This document shows, in pieces, positions 1-12,249 of a stretch of 64,000 nt of DNA. Each line of letters opens with the position of its first letter. The stretch's first letter is position 1. This DNA is from Chelydra serpentina (taxonomy: Eukaryota > Chordata > Testudines > Chelydridae). The translations under genes and the position numbers were made by a program. Under the pieces are notes generated by a model, which had not been told where the DNA came from, did no database searches, and saw only the letters and a program-made list of their open reading frames with translations. The DNA lies in the NCBI GenBank assembly GCA_037349315.1, contig JBAIAC010000010.1, positions 28,870,001 through 28,934,000 on the forward strand, written 5' to 3'.

Positions 1-1735
1 ACTGCATTAACTGTGTGATATATATTAATTATACTATTGTAAAATTTGGAAAATTCTTTAGAGAGCATGATGCATATTGGAAATATTTAAGAGTATTTGA
101 AAGATATACAAGATTATTGTGCATACTTTGGTTTTAAGATGGAAAGAGCTATGGATGATATCCATATGTAGGAGATATCTACACAGGGAAAAAAATATTA
201 TTCACCCTCAAGGTCTCACGTCACCTCTTCACCGGGACTTACTCTAACATCTCAAACTCCTGAGACGCTTCAAACAATTGCCATTTTGAAAATATCAACT
301 TGCCATACACGTTTCATTTTTCTCCTCTCAAAAGTGGAATTTCCCTTCTAAAATTACACCAGCCTTAGACTGAGGATAGACAAGATTTAGCACTGAAACA
401 ACAAAACTCACAATACATAAAAATGTAATCATAGTTTAAGATTGAGTATCCTACAGCTCCATGAGGCAAAAAACAGGAACTTTGTACTACTGCTAAAGGA
501 GATCCCCTGCTCCCCAGCACTTGCTTCTAGCCCTGAAAGGGCTTATGGTAATATACTTCAAAATAGTTATATTTTTTGTTATAAAAAGCTTTTTCAGATA
601 ATTGTAGATGTTTTTATACCTCCTTCTAAGCTCTGTAGTTAGGCTCATAACTATAAAAACACAAACATTTTTAAAATAATTTCTCTGTAACATGTGACCG
701 GTAGAATCTATGATGTGTGACCTAAAATAAAGGTTTTATTAGCACTCCCTTGGATCACCTTCATAATGCACCCATCCCATACTCATGCAGATAATACCTT
801 CATACGCTTCACATCATCATGTATTTTCAGCCGGACTTTACCTGACTCCACTTGTGCGTGTGTATAAAATTGCATACACACATACAATTGATCACACTTT
901 GAACTTGCAAATACCTGTCCATATAATAATAGAGTGGCTCCTTCACTTGTCCAAATGTTAGAATTTGCACCCATAAAATCCACTAGAACACATGGGTCTG
1001 GCCAACACATAGCCTACAAAAATTTGCATGTAGGGTATTTACACATGAAAAATGTTGGCTTGTGTAAACCCCCGTGCAATTTTGTTCACGCACCAGAGGA
1101 GCCAAGGGGGTAAGAATCAGGCCATTACATAATAGGGGATACATTTACACACACATTCATTTCAAGTAGTTAAGATTTCATATCAGTGGAGAAAGCACAT
1201 ATTATATATTGATTTGCCCCATGGTTCATCCCAAACTGAGGTAGCATCAAACAAGTGCTATGAATCAATTGCAAGTAGAACATACTTTGACACTGCATCT
1301 CTGTCTGGCTTCAGTATATTTCAGACTGAGTGACTGCTACTGAAAACTTCTGCATAAGTAGAGGCCTTATCAAAACTAATTAATCCTCCCTTTGAGATTT
1401 TAAAAGGGAAACCGAAGTGATTATCTCTAATGTCTTAGACAGCTAAATTAAGTCACTAAAAATTGCGCACACAGTCCTAGCTCCCAAGTAGCTAAATATT
1501 CTTTTTCTCTGCAGTGACAACCAGGACAATACAAACAACAATGGACTGCAAAGGGAACAGCAGTAAAATACTACCTTAAGAGAAAACCCCAAAATTGTAG
1601 CATTTCACCCAAAGCCTTTGGTACAACATACACAATCCAGGGAACTATTTTTAGCTGTCAAGGGGCAATTCAATTGCATTTGCCCCAGCAGCCATTCAAT
1701 GTTTGTTTTTCTACACACCTGATTTTTCTCTCTCT
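1..1735. other. Intronic sequence, nothing recognised
   Basis: AT-rich sequence with only short chance reading frames. I see no exon-like frame with splice sites, no RNA gene and no repeat I can name. Confidence 0.6.
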
Positions 1736-2034
1736 AGCCTGGTCTACACTGGGGGGGAGGGAGGGTCAAACTAAGTCGGTCTAAGTTACGCAACTTCAGC
1801 TACGAAAATAGCGTAGCTGAAGTTGACGTACTTAGAGCTACTTACCACGGTGTCTTCACTGTAGTAGGTCGACTGCTGACACTCCCCTGTCAACTCCACC
1901 AATGCTTCTCGCTCCAGTGGAGTACTGGAGTCAACGGGAGAGCACTTGGCGGTTGATTTATGGCGTCTTCACTAGACATGATAAATCTACCCCCGCTGGA
2001 TCGATCACTCTGGAGGTAAGTGTAGACATGCCCT
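1736..2034. mobile_element. Harbinger-type MITE
   Basis: The ends are inverted copies of a tip seen repeatedly in this window: GGTCTACACT at the left and AGTGTAGACATGCCC at the right. Inside is a short hairpin (CTTCAGCTACG... CGTAGCTGAAG, about 1793-1823) and a Harbinger-like internal motif (GATAAATCTACCCCCGCTGG). There is no coding capacity. A clear 3-bp TSD could not be fixed, so the ends are approximate. Confidence 0.7.
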
Positions 2035-2104
2035 CTGACCACTACTACAATAATCTCTCCCATCGTTCCTAGCTCTCCAAGATCAGTCTGTCTCTCTTTT
2101 TCCC

Positions 2105-2345
2105 CCTTCTTTACCCCAATCTCTCAGCAGCCTCTTGTTTTTTCAGAGACAAGATGGGTGAGATAATCTCTTTTATGGGACCAACTTCTGTTGGTGAGAG
2201 AGACAAGCTTTCGAACTTGTACAGAGCTCTTCTTCAGGTCTAGGAAACAGAATGTCACAGCTAAATAAAGGTGGATCAGATTGTTTAGCATAAGTAGATA
2301 ATACATATTCCAATGGACCATTCAAGGTGAAGTGTCCAATTAACA
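2105..2345. repeat. Interspersed reptilian retroposon fragment, class uncertain
   Basis: The stretch around GGACCAACTTCTGTTGGTGA, followed by GAGAGAGACAAGCTTTCGA and GAGCTCTTCTTCAGGTCT, is a high-copy reptile repeat I recognise, probably the 3' tail of a non-LTR element. The class and exact ends are not certain, and there is no open reading frame of interest. Confidence 0.5.
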
Positions 2346-4642
2346 CCCCTCCAGTTTTAGGACAGGAAGTTGGGGGGTGGGGGGGGAAGGGAGAGTAGGG
2401 AGAGGGAGTTGTTACTGGGTTATAGATTATTGTAATAAACCATAAATCTGCCGTCTCTAGTCAGTCTGATTTTTAGTGTCTAGCAAAGTTTTTCAAACAT
2501 TCTTATAGCTGACAAAATCTAAGGAGTCTAATAAATACACTTATACCACATATAGTGGTGATGTCAATGTGATTAATTATATTTATTTTACACCTCTGAC
2601 TGCCTCACCTATTAATCTCTCTCTGCCAGAACTACTGCTAATATTTCAAACATCTGATCTGTTTTAAAACAAAAAATGTAAACAAAAACTGCCATAAATG
2701 TGTTTCCTTCTTTCATTGCAATGTAGAATTTCCTCCCAAAATTATACAAGGATTGGAAATTTTCTTACAGAGGCAACTCATAAGTTTAAATTCCAATATT
2801 TCAAGATGGAAAGACCATTAGGGAGATGGGAATCTCCCCTTTCAAATAGGATACAGCATGTGATTCCTGTGTCATCATCTTAGTTGGTCCTCCACCCTAC
2901 TTGTACCATAAGTTCTGAGATCTTGGAGATAAAGGATTCAGTATACAGTCCAGTGCCCCAGAGGGACCAATCACATAAAAAGTAAGTTGGGAAAAACTGG
3001 GAGTGAAAACTCATATTCTACATCAGTGCTGCAGGAGACATCAATGGGATAGTTAAAAAACATCTAGTGAGTAAACAAGTGGGTCTTGTCCCCCTCTTTT
3101 CTTTGGTAACTGCACCTATGACAATTCTAGTGGCAGAACCAGAGTTCACACATCCCTTCATTTTTCTGTCCCTTCCTGACATATGTCTGTGTGTATAATA
3201 TATAACAACTGCCTGTGTGAAATCCCCTGCCTTGCTTTATTACTTCCAGTTCTCTCCAGAAACCAAGCTTGCCAAGGACAGTGGCCTTGGTACCATGTAC
3301 ATAAAATTTTCAATGTCTGAAAAAATTACATTTCACAAAAAACAAAATGGGAAGGGTCTGAAAACCACACAAAATGGATAAGCAAAAACTAAAGGTTTCA
3401 CTCAGCCCTAGAAACAGGAACACCACACTAGGGGCCACAGAACATATTTATTTTATAAATATTGGTTAAACCAGGCTGAAGACACTAAATTAAATTGTAA
3501 ATTGACTGTGGTAAATCATCAGATTTCATACACACACACTCTTTCTATCCAAATAAGTTTGTCACTTGATTATTTTACTTTACCTGGGATTTTCTAAGGG
3601 GAAAAAAATTAAAATGACTTATCCGCGAGAGAGGATTTAAAACATTAAAACATTTTAATGCTAAGTGAAATCATCTTCCCATTTTGCCCCATGTCATTGT
3701 TTCCCATAACAGCTGTTCACACAAACCATGCACCTAGTTCAAAAACATGCAATCATATAATGTAGCTCACTGTAAACTTGAAGGAAAAAACCCACTTGCA
3801 CCATCCTGCAATAATTAGCATTAACTGCTGTTTGGAGTACAGCACAATGATTTTCTATTGACATATAACAGGAAATCATTGAACATGAACGGGTATTAAA
3901 TGGGCTCAGTTGTACTGAAACAGTGTGAAATGGTTGGTGCTTGGAAAACACATTTCCATTAAGAAAGCTGATACTAAGTGGGCTTGACTGTACAGGTACA
4001 CTTGCACAAGAGGTTGCTCCATCAGACAGTCTTGCGATGCATTTATTATGTACGTTTATATACTTCATTTCCTTCCCCTGCTTTGTTTGTAAAAAGTGTG
4101 CAAAGGTTATTTATTTATGTATTTTTTTTTATTACTCAGGCAGCAAACCAGCGTCTTTCCACAGTGCACCTATAATGTAATTTAAATGAGGCTGCTCTTT
4201 TTAAGGCAATGTATTATAAGAATTTGGAGCTGTAGCAAGCATATATATATACACACCTTAGCTCTGCCCGTTTTGCAACACTGCTTTGCATTACATGGTC
4301 ATATTTTACTTTTTTCCACAGGGCCCCTCACCAACACTGGTCAATGAATAAGGCCACTGTTCAGTATTTCCTCCTAGCCTCGTTGTTCAGAGTGTGGGTC
4401 CATGCCTCAAACACTGAGTGCCATTTAAGTTTTGCCCTAAATAAGGAATTTTTTTCTTCCCTATAGACTTTTCCACAAGACCTATCAATTTAGTATCTGA
4501 ATGCCTCAATCACATTAATGAATTTACTCTCAAAACACCACTGTGAAGTTGAGAAATAATGCTATTCCCCATGTTACAAATGGGAAACTAAGACCATGAG
4601 TGATTAGGTGATTTTTTTTCAAAGTTGACAGTCTGTGACAGA
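2346..4642. other. Intronic sequence, nothing recognised
   Basis: A G-rich patch lies at about 2370-2410. Overlapping short frames at 3739-4180 on both strands have no recognisable protein similarity and no exon-like boundaries. Confidence 0.55.
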
Positions 4643-4650
4643 GCCTAGAG

Positions 4651-5483
4651 CAGTGGTCACCAACTGGTCGATTGTGATCGACTAGTCGATCCTAGAGCAT
4701 CTCCCAGTCGTGGTTGCCACTAAGGCAAGTGCCTTACCCAGCCCCAAGCCACTCCCGGAAGCGGCTAGCCCCGGGGACCTCCCTCCGCACGCTATTCCTG
4801 CCTGCAAGCACCACCCCTGTAGCTCCCATTGGCCGGGAACAGGGAACTGTGGCCAATGGGAGCTGCAGGGAAGGTGCTTGCAGAGAGGGGCAGCATGCGG
4901 AGCCACATGCCGTCGTCCCCTCCCCCCCCCCCCCCCCCGGGGCCGTAGGGGCATGCTGGCCCCTTCCGGGAGTGGCGAGGGCAGGCAGAGAGCCTGCCTT
5001 AGCCTTACTGCTCTGCCAACTGGGAGCCGCCCAAGGTAAGTGCTGCCCAGCCGGAGGCCGCACTCCAACCCCCAGTCCCCTCCCAGAGCCAGCACCCCAT
5101 ACCCCCTCCTGCACCCCAACACTCTGTCCCAGCCCAGAGCCCCCTCCTGCACCAAAACTCCCTCCCAGAGCTTGCACCCTTCACCCCCTCCTGCACACCT
5201 CACCCCTGTCCAAGGCTCATCCCAGAGCCCCCTCCCACACTGCGAACCCCTCAGCCCCAGCCCAGAGCCCGCACCCCCTCCCAAACCCAAAACCCCTACC
5301 CCAGGCCAGTGAAAGTGAGTGTGAGGGTAGGGGAGAGCGAGCAATGGAGTGGGGGGGGGGAATGGAATGAGCAGGGCGGGACTTTGGGGAAGGGGCAGGG
5401 CCTTGGGGAAGGGGCGGGGTAGATCCTGGGTTGCCCTTAAATTCAAAAAATGATTTTGGGCATAAAAAGGTGGGAGATCACTG
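4651..5483. mobile_element. Non-autonomous hAT element with exact 8-bp TSD
   Basis: The element starts CAGTGGTCACCAACTGG and ends GGTGGGAGATCACTG, an imperfect hAT-style terminal inverted repeat (CAGTGNTC...). It is flanked on both sides by the identical octamer GCCTAGAG (4643-4650 and 5484-5491), the TSD length expected of hAT transposons. The 833-bp body is very GC- and C-rich, with a run of 17 C (4922-4938) and degenerate tandem motifs built on CCAGAGCCCC / CTCCTGCACCCC at about 5060-5290. That bias explains the long overlapping open frames on both strands; I do not think they are genes. Confidence 0.92.
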
Positions 5484-5954
5484 GCCTAGAGCCTTAACCA
5501 CAGAGCATTCTTCTTTAAGTAGACTCCTGCCTCATTCACAACAAACCATACAACTTCAGTGGTCAAAGAGATATGTCTGCTCTAAATCTCAGACCAACTG
5601 AGCACACAGCCTGGCTTTTTTCTCTGCCCAGTGCGCAAACTGCATAGGTCAGAAAAAATAGTGTGACCTTGTGTGTGTATGGAAGGCAGGAGCAGCAGAG
5701 AAAATTAGCAGGCTCTACTGACCTTGCAATTGAATTGATTCTCAGCCTTTGTGTTTTTTACCTGTTAGTCCTGCACCCCTCTCAGGGGAGGAACCCACTG
5801 AGAGAGTCTGCTTTGTGTGTAAATGCATGGCAGCCTGGGTATCTTCCTGGTTCTGAAAGCTTCTACAGAAGCAGCACATGAGACTGAGACCAGATTGATG
5901 GTGCTTCAGATGCTGCTACTTCTAGATCAAGGCTAAAAATCCTAATAGGACTCT

Positions 5955-6190
5955 AATGCCAGTTCTACACTACATACCACATCCCTGAATGGCATAATTA
6001 TACCAACCTAGCCCCCAGTGTAGAAGTGCTATATCGGCAAGCGAGCTTCTCCTGCTGACATAGCTACTGCCTCTCAGAGAGGTGGATTAAGTATGCCGAT
6101 GAGAGAAGCTCTCCCATCGGCATAGGAACATCTTCCCTAAAGTGCTACACCAGCGCAGCTGTAGTGCTGTATATGAAGACAAACCCTAAG
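5955..6190. mobile_element. Harbinger-like MITE copy
   Basis: Begins near AGTTCTACACTACA and ends GAAGACAAACCCT. The interior (GAAGCTCTCCCATCGGCATA, CGCAGCTGTAGTGCTGTAT) is clearly the same family as the copy at 10128-10407, so both are members of one MITE family. No coding capacity. Confidence 0.7.
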
Positions 6191-6229
6191 GTCTACTCAG
6201 TTTTCTCCTTTGTTCGGGCCTTTCTACTA

Positions 6230-6490
6230 AGGGCTTGTCTTCACTGCAACAATAAGATGGGAGCTAAATAAACTTGAGTTACAGCACTGGAGCTAGCCTA
6301 CCTGGAGTAAGCGTGACCACATTCCAAAACAACACTCCAGTTACACAGAATGATTTGATTAGCAGCAGGACAGTTATTGGATTAGGAGAGTGACTGGATT
6401 ATCTGATCATGAGGTGGTGTTACTCAAACTGTTGCATTCTCTCTGCAGTACTAGATTGAGCTTCAACAGCACTCAAACTTCAACCCACAC
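6230..6490. mobile_element. Probable MITE, different family
   Basis: Starts GGGCTTGTCTTCACTGCAAC, a tip resembling the other MITEs here, and runs into the next element near 6498. The right end is not clear. No coding sequence. Confidence 0.45.
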
Positions 6491-6811
6491 CCTCTGAGCC
6501 CTGGTCTACACTACAGAGTTAGGTTGATGCAAGGTGGTTTACATAGATCTAACTCTGTAAACATCCACATTAAAATGTAGCTCCCTCTAAAGTAAGTTGC
6601 CCACTACACTGACTTAACTCCACCTTCATGAGAGGCATAGAGTCAATGCTGATGTAGTTAGGATGACACAGTGGCAGTGTGAACACTGCGTTGCTTACAT
6701 TGACTGTTGCTGCCTTTCAGAAGCCATCCCACAAAGCCCCACAGTGGCAGTTAAACCAGTGCAAGCTCTCCTGGTGAGGACATGCACCGCTGACACAAGT
6801 AGTGACGTGTG

Positions 6812-7244
6812 TGTGACGGTGTCCCCAATGAAACTTTATGCGGAGATGCTTATAAATGTATATATGACTGTAAAAGTCATAATCAGTCAGCAGCCACGGT
6901 AATCAGAGACCACTAGGGAAAAGTAGACACCTCGCCTACGCAAGACCTTGCATTTTTAGTTGTCCTTCGAGCCGGGAAAAGAATACTGTCTCTGCAAAAA
7001 CAGCCATTGTTATACCAGTTTTTACTGACCAGATAACAGACATCTGAGATCTGGTAACCACCAATCAAATGTTAACACACCAGGGCTTTGTCTAAGTGTG
7101 TATAAAAAACCTGTAATTTCTGTGTTAATTAGAGTCCTGTCACTGGACAGACTCTCCTTATTCTATAGAATAAAGTATTATTTTCCTTATCCCTGTCTTG
7201 CTGTTATTGGCTCTCAGCTAGACAGACCCGATATTTCAGTAACA
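6812..7244 (+). repeat. Long terminal repeat of an endogenous retrovirus (5' LTR)
   Basis: Runs from TGTGACGGTGTCCCC to ...TTTCAGTAACA, so it begins TG and ends CA. A TATAAA-like box lies at 7102-7107 and an AATAAA polyadenylation signal at 7170-7175, before a T-rich R/U5 tail. A primer-binding site follows within six bases. There is no matching 3' LTR in the window. Length about 433 bp. Confidence 0.75.
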
Positions 7245-7249
7245 ATTTT

Positions 7250-7267
7250 TGGCGACCACGAAGGGAC
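7250..7267 (+). promoter_or_regulatory. Retroviral primer-binding site, tRNA-Arg type
   Basis: TGGCGACCACGAAGGGAC is complementary over 18 nt to the CCA-tailed 3' end of vertebrate tRNA-Arg (the ...GTCCCTTCGTGGTCG family), as I remember those genes. It lies just after the LTR, where minus-strand priming would occur. This supports the orientation of the provirus as plus strand. Confidence 0.75.
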
Positions 7268-7691
7268 CTCCTAGCTCGGACATTGGACTCCGGATGGCTG
7301 CGGCGAACTAGGAATGGCGCCAACGGGGTGCTTAGCCCCTCTTTCTGACTTCACCGCAGCCCCTGGGGTTCGTGCTCCGATAAGGTGAGTCCTAATAGGA
7401 TAAGGAAACACTATCTGTTCTGGTTCTGGTTCTGGTTAACTGGTTAATATTTTCTGTCTCATTCATTTGGATGTTGGGTGTGTGGGTGGGACTGAGCCTC
7501 TCGTTCATAATTCCTCAGAGTGGAAGCCATAGCGTGCGATGAAGCGCTGAGGTTGAATTGAGATCCTTCTGTCCCGTCCCCTGTAGCAGTCAGTGTGAGT
7601 AGGGAAATCTGTACTAGTTCTGTTTTTTTTTTGTTAGATCATAATTCCCTCTGTTTTCTGTTTAATTCTCTGTTCGAGTGTCAAGAGAAAG

Positions 7692-7904
7692 ATGGGTGGA
7701 TCTCAGAGCAAACCCTCTAAGAATAGTCCTTTGAATTATATGTTAAGTAAATGGCCATTGCCAGGTGTTCAAAGAGGGATATCAAGGAAACGCTTTTTAC
7801 AACTTTGCACTCAGGGTTGGCCAGCCCTGGGAACTGATTGGCCGAGTACGGCTCCTTTGACATTCCAACTTACTAAACTCCATTGCGCCTGGTATATTAA
7901 ATAA
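7692..7904 (+). pseudogene. ERV gag matrix remnant
   Basis: The frame opens with MGGSQSK, a plausible N-myristoylation signal, then contains KWPLPGVQRG and GWPALGTDWPS. That arrangement fits the matrix domain of gammaretrovirus-like (class I) Gag. The frame stops after about 70 residues and the following A-rich stretch (7905-8142) is not open, so the gene is broken. It lies about 420 bp downstream of the primer-binding site, as expected for gag. No function is expected. Confidence 0.7.
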
Positions 7905-8142
7905 TAAGACTAAAGTATTATATAATGCTGTAATGTATATGTGTTTATTATTATTTTTTTGGACAAAGGTATGAGTGGAGAGTGAAGATTTCCTTTGTAG
8001 GTTAAAAGAAGCCGAGAAGGAAAAAAAAAGAACAGAACGAGTTAATTGTAACTAGGAAGCTCAGTCCAAAAAAAAAAAGGAAGAAAAAGATAAGACACTG
8101 CTCACCACTAAGACCTGGCTGGCGGCCAAGTAGAAGGGGGGC

Positions 8143-8565
8143 TTGAGTGCCCAAGAAGCTGTAAAATCTACAAATCACTGCCAGGCATTAATGAGACGTG
8201 CCTTTATAACTCTCGTCAATCCGACCCAATGGAATCCGAACAATCCAACCAACATGAGGGAGCTAAAAACATTTTTTTTAGACTATATTCTAACAGGTAT
8301 AAAACAAGCAAGGGAACAAACTCTAGACTGGTCAAAGGTCCATAATACTGTGCAGGGGAAAGAAGAGCACCCTTCCGACTTTTATGAGAGACTTTGTAAA
8401 GCATTTTGTATTTATACTAACATAGACCCCAAGGCCGCGGACACACAGTCCACGGTCCGGCTTATTTTTATCTCTCAGTCAGCCCCGGACATCAAGAAGC
8501 GATTGCAGCGTCTCAAGGGAGCAGAAGGAAAGTCCCTGGAAGAGCAGGGAAGACCAAGCAGGTGA
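8143..8565 (+). pseudogene. ERV gag capsid remnant
   Basis: The frame carries NPTQWNPNNPTNMRELKTFF, then a major-homology-like block (VQGKEEHPSDFYERLCKAF) and QSAPDIKKRLQRLKG. These are hallmarks of the C-terminal half of gammaretroviral-type capsid. It is in a different frame from the matrix piece, has no in-frame start of its own, and ends abruptly where the sequence switches at about 8560-8575 to an unrelated element. No protease, polymerase or envelope sequence is present. Confidence 0.75.
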
Positions 8566-9731
8566 GAATGCTGGCAGCCCTTGTAAATGCTGGAAATGAT
8601 GTAACTGGAATATGTTTTATGCTACATGTACCATGTAACATATCTCTGTAAAAGTTATGATCTACTGAATCTATTCCTCTGGTTTGTATGCATGTATTAT
8701 TGTTGTAGTTGAAGTTATGCATATTGGTTTTATATTTGCTGGTTTTATACATAGCCTTTGTAAGAGCATGGGATCAGGTCTTGAGAAAGGTATGTGCAGG
8801 TAAAGAGGCCAATCAAGACACACTTAATAAGACAAAAGAATGTGCAGACACCAATCCACATCTGAGCTTGCCCAGGAATGTGGCTGCACTAGTTACTGAG
8901 AGGTGCATGGACATGTGACTTGCCCATGTGATCCCAAAACTCCAGGGTAACATGATGCTACACAGGGAGCAAGGGAGAAAATCTATTTAAACCCTTGGAA
9001 GACCCCTCCATGTTGTCTTCAGCTGGCTAAAGAGAGAGGCTCTCCACCCTCCCAAGGACATACCTGAAAGAGACTGAACAAAGGACAAAGACAATAGGGG
9101 GTGTGAGCGATTGCTGGACCCAGGCTAGGAGTTCTACAGCCTGTAAAAGAAAGAGACTGGAACTGATGAGGTTTTTATCTGTGTTGAGTTTGATTAGACA
9201 CAGACTTGCGTGTTTTATTTTATTTTACTTAGTAATTCACTTTGTTCTGTCTGTTACTACTTGGAATCACTTAAATCCTACTCTCTGTACTTATTAAAAT
9301 CACTTTTTATTTATTAAGTTACCTGGAGTACGTGTTAGTATCTGGGGGGGGGGGGGGGGAGAGGGAGGGAGGCAAACAGCTGTGCATATGTTTCTATCTT
9401 TGAAATAGAAGGCAAACTATTTATGAGTTTACCCTGTATAAGCTTTATAAGGGTAAAATGGATTTATTCAGGGTTTGAACTGCATTGGGAGTTGGGCACC
9501 GGGGTGTCAAAGGCAAGAGCACTTCCTGAGCTGCTTCCAGGCAGGCTTACAGCTGTTAAGGGACGTGGTTCGGACCTGGGTCTGTGTTTGCAGCAGATCA
9601 GCAGAATCTGGCTCAAAACAGACAGGATTTGGGAGTCCCAAGCTGGAAAAGGCAGGAAAGCAGGGGCAGGAGTAGCCTTGGCACACCAGGTGGCAGTTCC
9701 AAGGTGGTTTCTGTGATACCAACCCGTCACA
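8560..9731 (-). mobile_element. LTR-like interspersed element, minus orientation, truncated
   Basis: Read on the minus strand it starts TGTGACGGGTTGGTATCACA at 9731 and runs to about 8560, where it abuts the gag remnant. I recognise the family as a high-copy chelonian LTR-like repeat but cannot name it. It contains a run of 17 G (9343-9359) and no convincing reading frame. Its right tip (plus strand ...CCGTCACA) is the exact inverse of the first 8 bases of the LTR at 6812. Confidence 0.6.
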
Positions 9732-9789
9732 GTGTGGACATGCAAAAGCGATTTAATTACTGCAATGGCTTAGGTTGACTTAATTTTGT

Positions 9790-10127
9790 AGGGTGTGTCT
9801 ACATTGCAAATAAATAAATAAATAAAAACAGCAGCGAGCCTCAGTCTGGATCTACAGACTTGGACTTGCTGAGGTCATGCTGTGGCACTAAAAATAGCCA
9901 GGTAGACATTCCTGCTACCCACCCTTCTCTCCAGGTTTCAGACCCTGAGTGGGAATGCCTACACTGAAATTAAAATCCTGAAGCTGGCCAATGCCAGCTC
10001 ACTCAGGCCCGCGGGACTTAGGGTAAGGGGCTGCTTAACTGCTGTGTAGACATTTGGACTCAGGCTGAAGCCTGGGCTCTAGGGCCCTGTAAGGAGGGGT
10101 TTTAACACCCACTTGGGCTAAAATGGT
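9790..10127. mobile_element. MITE, composite with the next copy
   Basis: Begins GGGTGTGTCTACATTGC followed by a short (AAAT)n run and has internal AGACATT / GTCTACA tips. The right end merges with the MITE starting near 10128. No coding capacity. Confidence 0.5.
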
Positions 10128-10407
10128 CCAGCCAGGTCTACATTACAAATTTACATCAATATAGCTATGTCACTCAGGGGTGTGAAAAATCCACACCCTT
10201 GAGCTATGTAGTTATACTGACCTAACCCCTGGTATAGACAGCACTATGCCAACGGAGAGTTTCTGTTGACACAGCTACCACCTCTAATGGAGGTGGATTA
10301 CATGCACTGATGGGAGAAGCTCTCCCATCAGCATAGCCGCCTCTTCACTAAAGCGCTACAATGGCACAGCTGCGCCACTGTAGCGCTGTATGTGTGGACA
10401 AACCCTC
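10128..10407. mobile_element. Harbinger-like MITE, same family as 5955-6190
   Basis: Starts CCAGGTCTACATTACAAAT and ends TGTGTGGACAAACCCT. It shares GGAGGTGGATTA, GAAGCTCTCCCATCAGCATA and AGCTGCGCCACTGTAGCGCT with the 5955 copy. Confidence 0.7.
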
Positions 10408-12244
10408 AGGCTCCAGCCTCAGATTAGTTGGCCCAGGTTACAAAGGCACACTGAGCAAACTCAAGTGTTCTAACTTTTATAGTATTGGCAAGTTGCTGTG
10501 CAGTGTTATTGCCTACTAAATTTCTCTTCACAATCCTAAAATCATTAGTGGTTTTCAGCTAAACATTTTCACCAAAGCATGATAGATTTTGTAGTTTAAA
10601 CATTAAAATAATACTTGTTGAGTCAACTATGATGAATTTACTAGTTTCCCTTTTCTGTGTTTATAAGTACAAAAAGCTTTCTAAGTCTATCTAAAGAAAT
10701 GAATTGTGAAATGATCAGACAGATCAATAGTTCTTTTTACCAAAGTCCCTGGCATTGCCTGTTCTAATTTCCAAAGCCTAACAGCCCTCTAGATCCGATA
10801 TTAAAAAATGTATATATATATATTGTCCCAAGTTCCCATTTATCTTTATTCATACCGCAAACAGCCAGGACTATCGAACACCAAACCTAGAAAAATCGAA
10901 TAAAATAGATACAGTATTAAAGTATAGCTTTTCAGTAATAATGGATTTCTATTCCTGATTTAAAGTGCACTCTTTCTTTACTGAAGCAGAAAAAATATAG
11001 CTCAAATTCCACTTCTTAGTTGGTGATTAAGAGCATAGAGCATGCAGGATCAAGCCCTAGAACATGTATTATTTGATCCCTAAAACAATCACTTTTGTGG
11101 ATCAGTTTTCCTCATCTTCCTTCTCCTTCAGAACATTAGAATAATACCATTATTACACCTGTCAAGTGATATTATTGTTTAATAGCTGGAATCTGGATCT
11201 TGTATGCTTTTGGGGGCTTAGCTGTAATCTTCCACTCTATCTTCGAGAACAGCTCATTGCTCAAAAAATAAGGAATACCAAGAAAAAGGAGGAAACATAC
11301 TAAATTAAAAAAACTACCTGATTAATGCCAAGGTGAATGAGTATAAAGTATATGAATAGAGCCTTGCAAATTTGTGGATATCTGCTTTATATCTGCAAAT
11401 ATTGGTGGACCATGTTTGCGGATCGCAGATGGATACAGATTGAAATTTTATATCTAGAGGCCTGCAAATCTGAAGACCATGTTTGTTGATCACGGATCAG
11501 ATGTGGATCAGGGCTCTATGTATCAAATATGAACTAAACATTTTGAAGGAAAAAACCAAAAATGAGAAAAGATAACTGGTGCAACTGAAAAATCATTTAT
11601 TCTGTCTAATAACTTCCTTTAAACCATGTCATTTGGTATTCTCGCTCTACTGCTAATTTGACATTCCCACTGATCCACTCTATTGACTTAAAGAGAATTT
11701 ACTGTTAACTATGAGGATTTAATTCACAAAGCTCTTAGTTGTATAGGAAATTCAATTTACAGCTGAATGTGTGACGGATTAATATGTGAGTATAGTTACT
11801 TTTTCACTACTATTTGTGAAGTAGTAATATAGCGTTTTCATAAATCAAAATGTCTGTAACTTTGTTCTTTTGGAAACCTCCTTCAACCATGTAAAATGAT
11901 GAGTCAGCTCTATATTCCTGGATTTTTTAAGAGAACCTCTTGTTCATATTAGTATCCATAGGTTTCTAAGAGATCATAATGTTAGCAATATATAATCCTA
12001 TTTGAAGTCTAAATTAATTTTATAAAACAATCTTGTTATTTGAATCCCTACTGACTGGTTTGCTTTCCTTTTTAAATCTTATACGTTTATTTAGAAAAGT
12101 AAACTTGCTAACCACAATGCTATGGAACCAATATGTTGATACAATCTTACATTGCATAAGTTTAGAATAAATAATTCTTTCCTTACTTTCACATAAAGTC
12201 CATCAAAAATATCTAAAGAATTAAACTCAGGTATTCAGGTAGTA
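10408..12244. other. Intronic sequence with one possible small MITE
   Basis: AT-rich. At about 11361-11517 the sequence AGAGCCTTGCAAATTTG...CAGGGCTCTA has short inverted ends, as in small hAT MITEs, but I found no matching 8-bp duplication. Otherwise nothing recognised. Confidence 0.5.
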
Positions 12245-12249
12245 ATGTA

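Larger units (their letters stand above)
6499..9789. mobile_element. MITE interrupted by a retroviral-type insertion
   Basis: The left part (6499-6811) begins CCCTGGTCTACACTACAGAG. The right part (9732-9789) ends AGGTTGACTTAATTTTGTA, the usual inner end of this terminal repeat; the outermost right tip is lost or merged with the next MITE at 9790. The interior reads through smoothly if 6812-9731 is removed with one copy of GTGTG, so the MITE was present before the insertion. Confidence 0.65.

Noticed and set aside
4682..5446. 254-codon minus-strand and 218-codon plus-strand frames
   Set aside because: They overlap on both strands in GC-rich, repetitive DNA that lies wholly inside a hAT element with a TSD. 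No protein family is recognisable.
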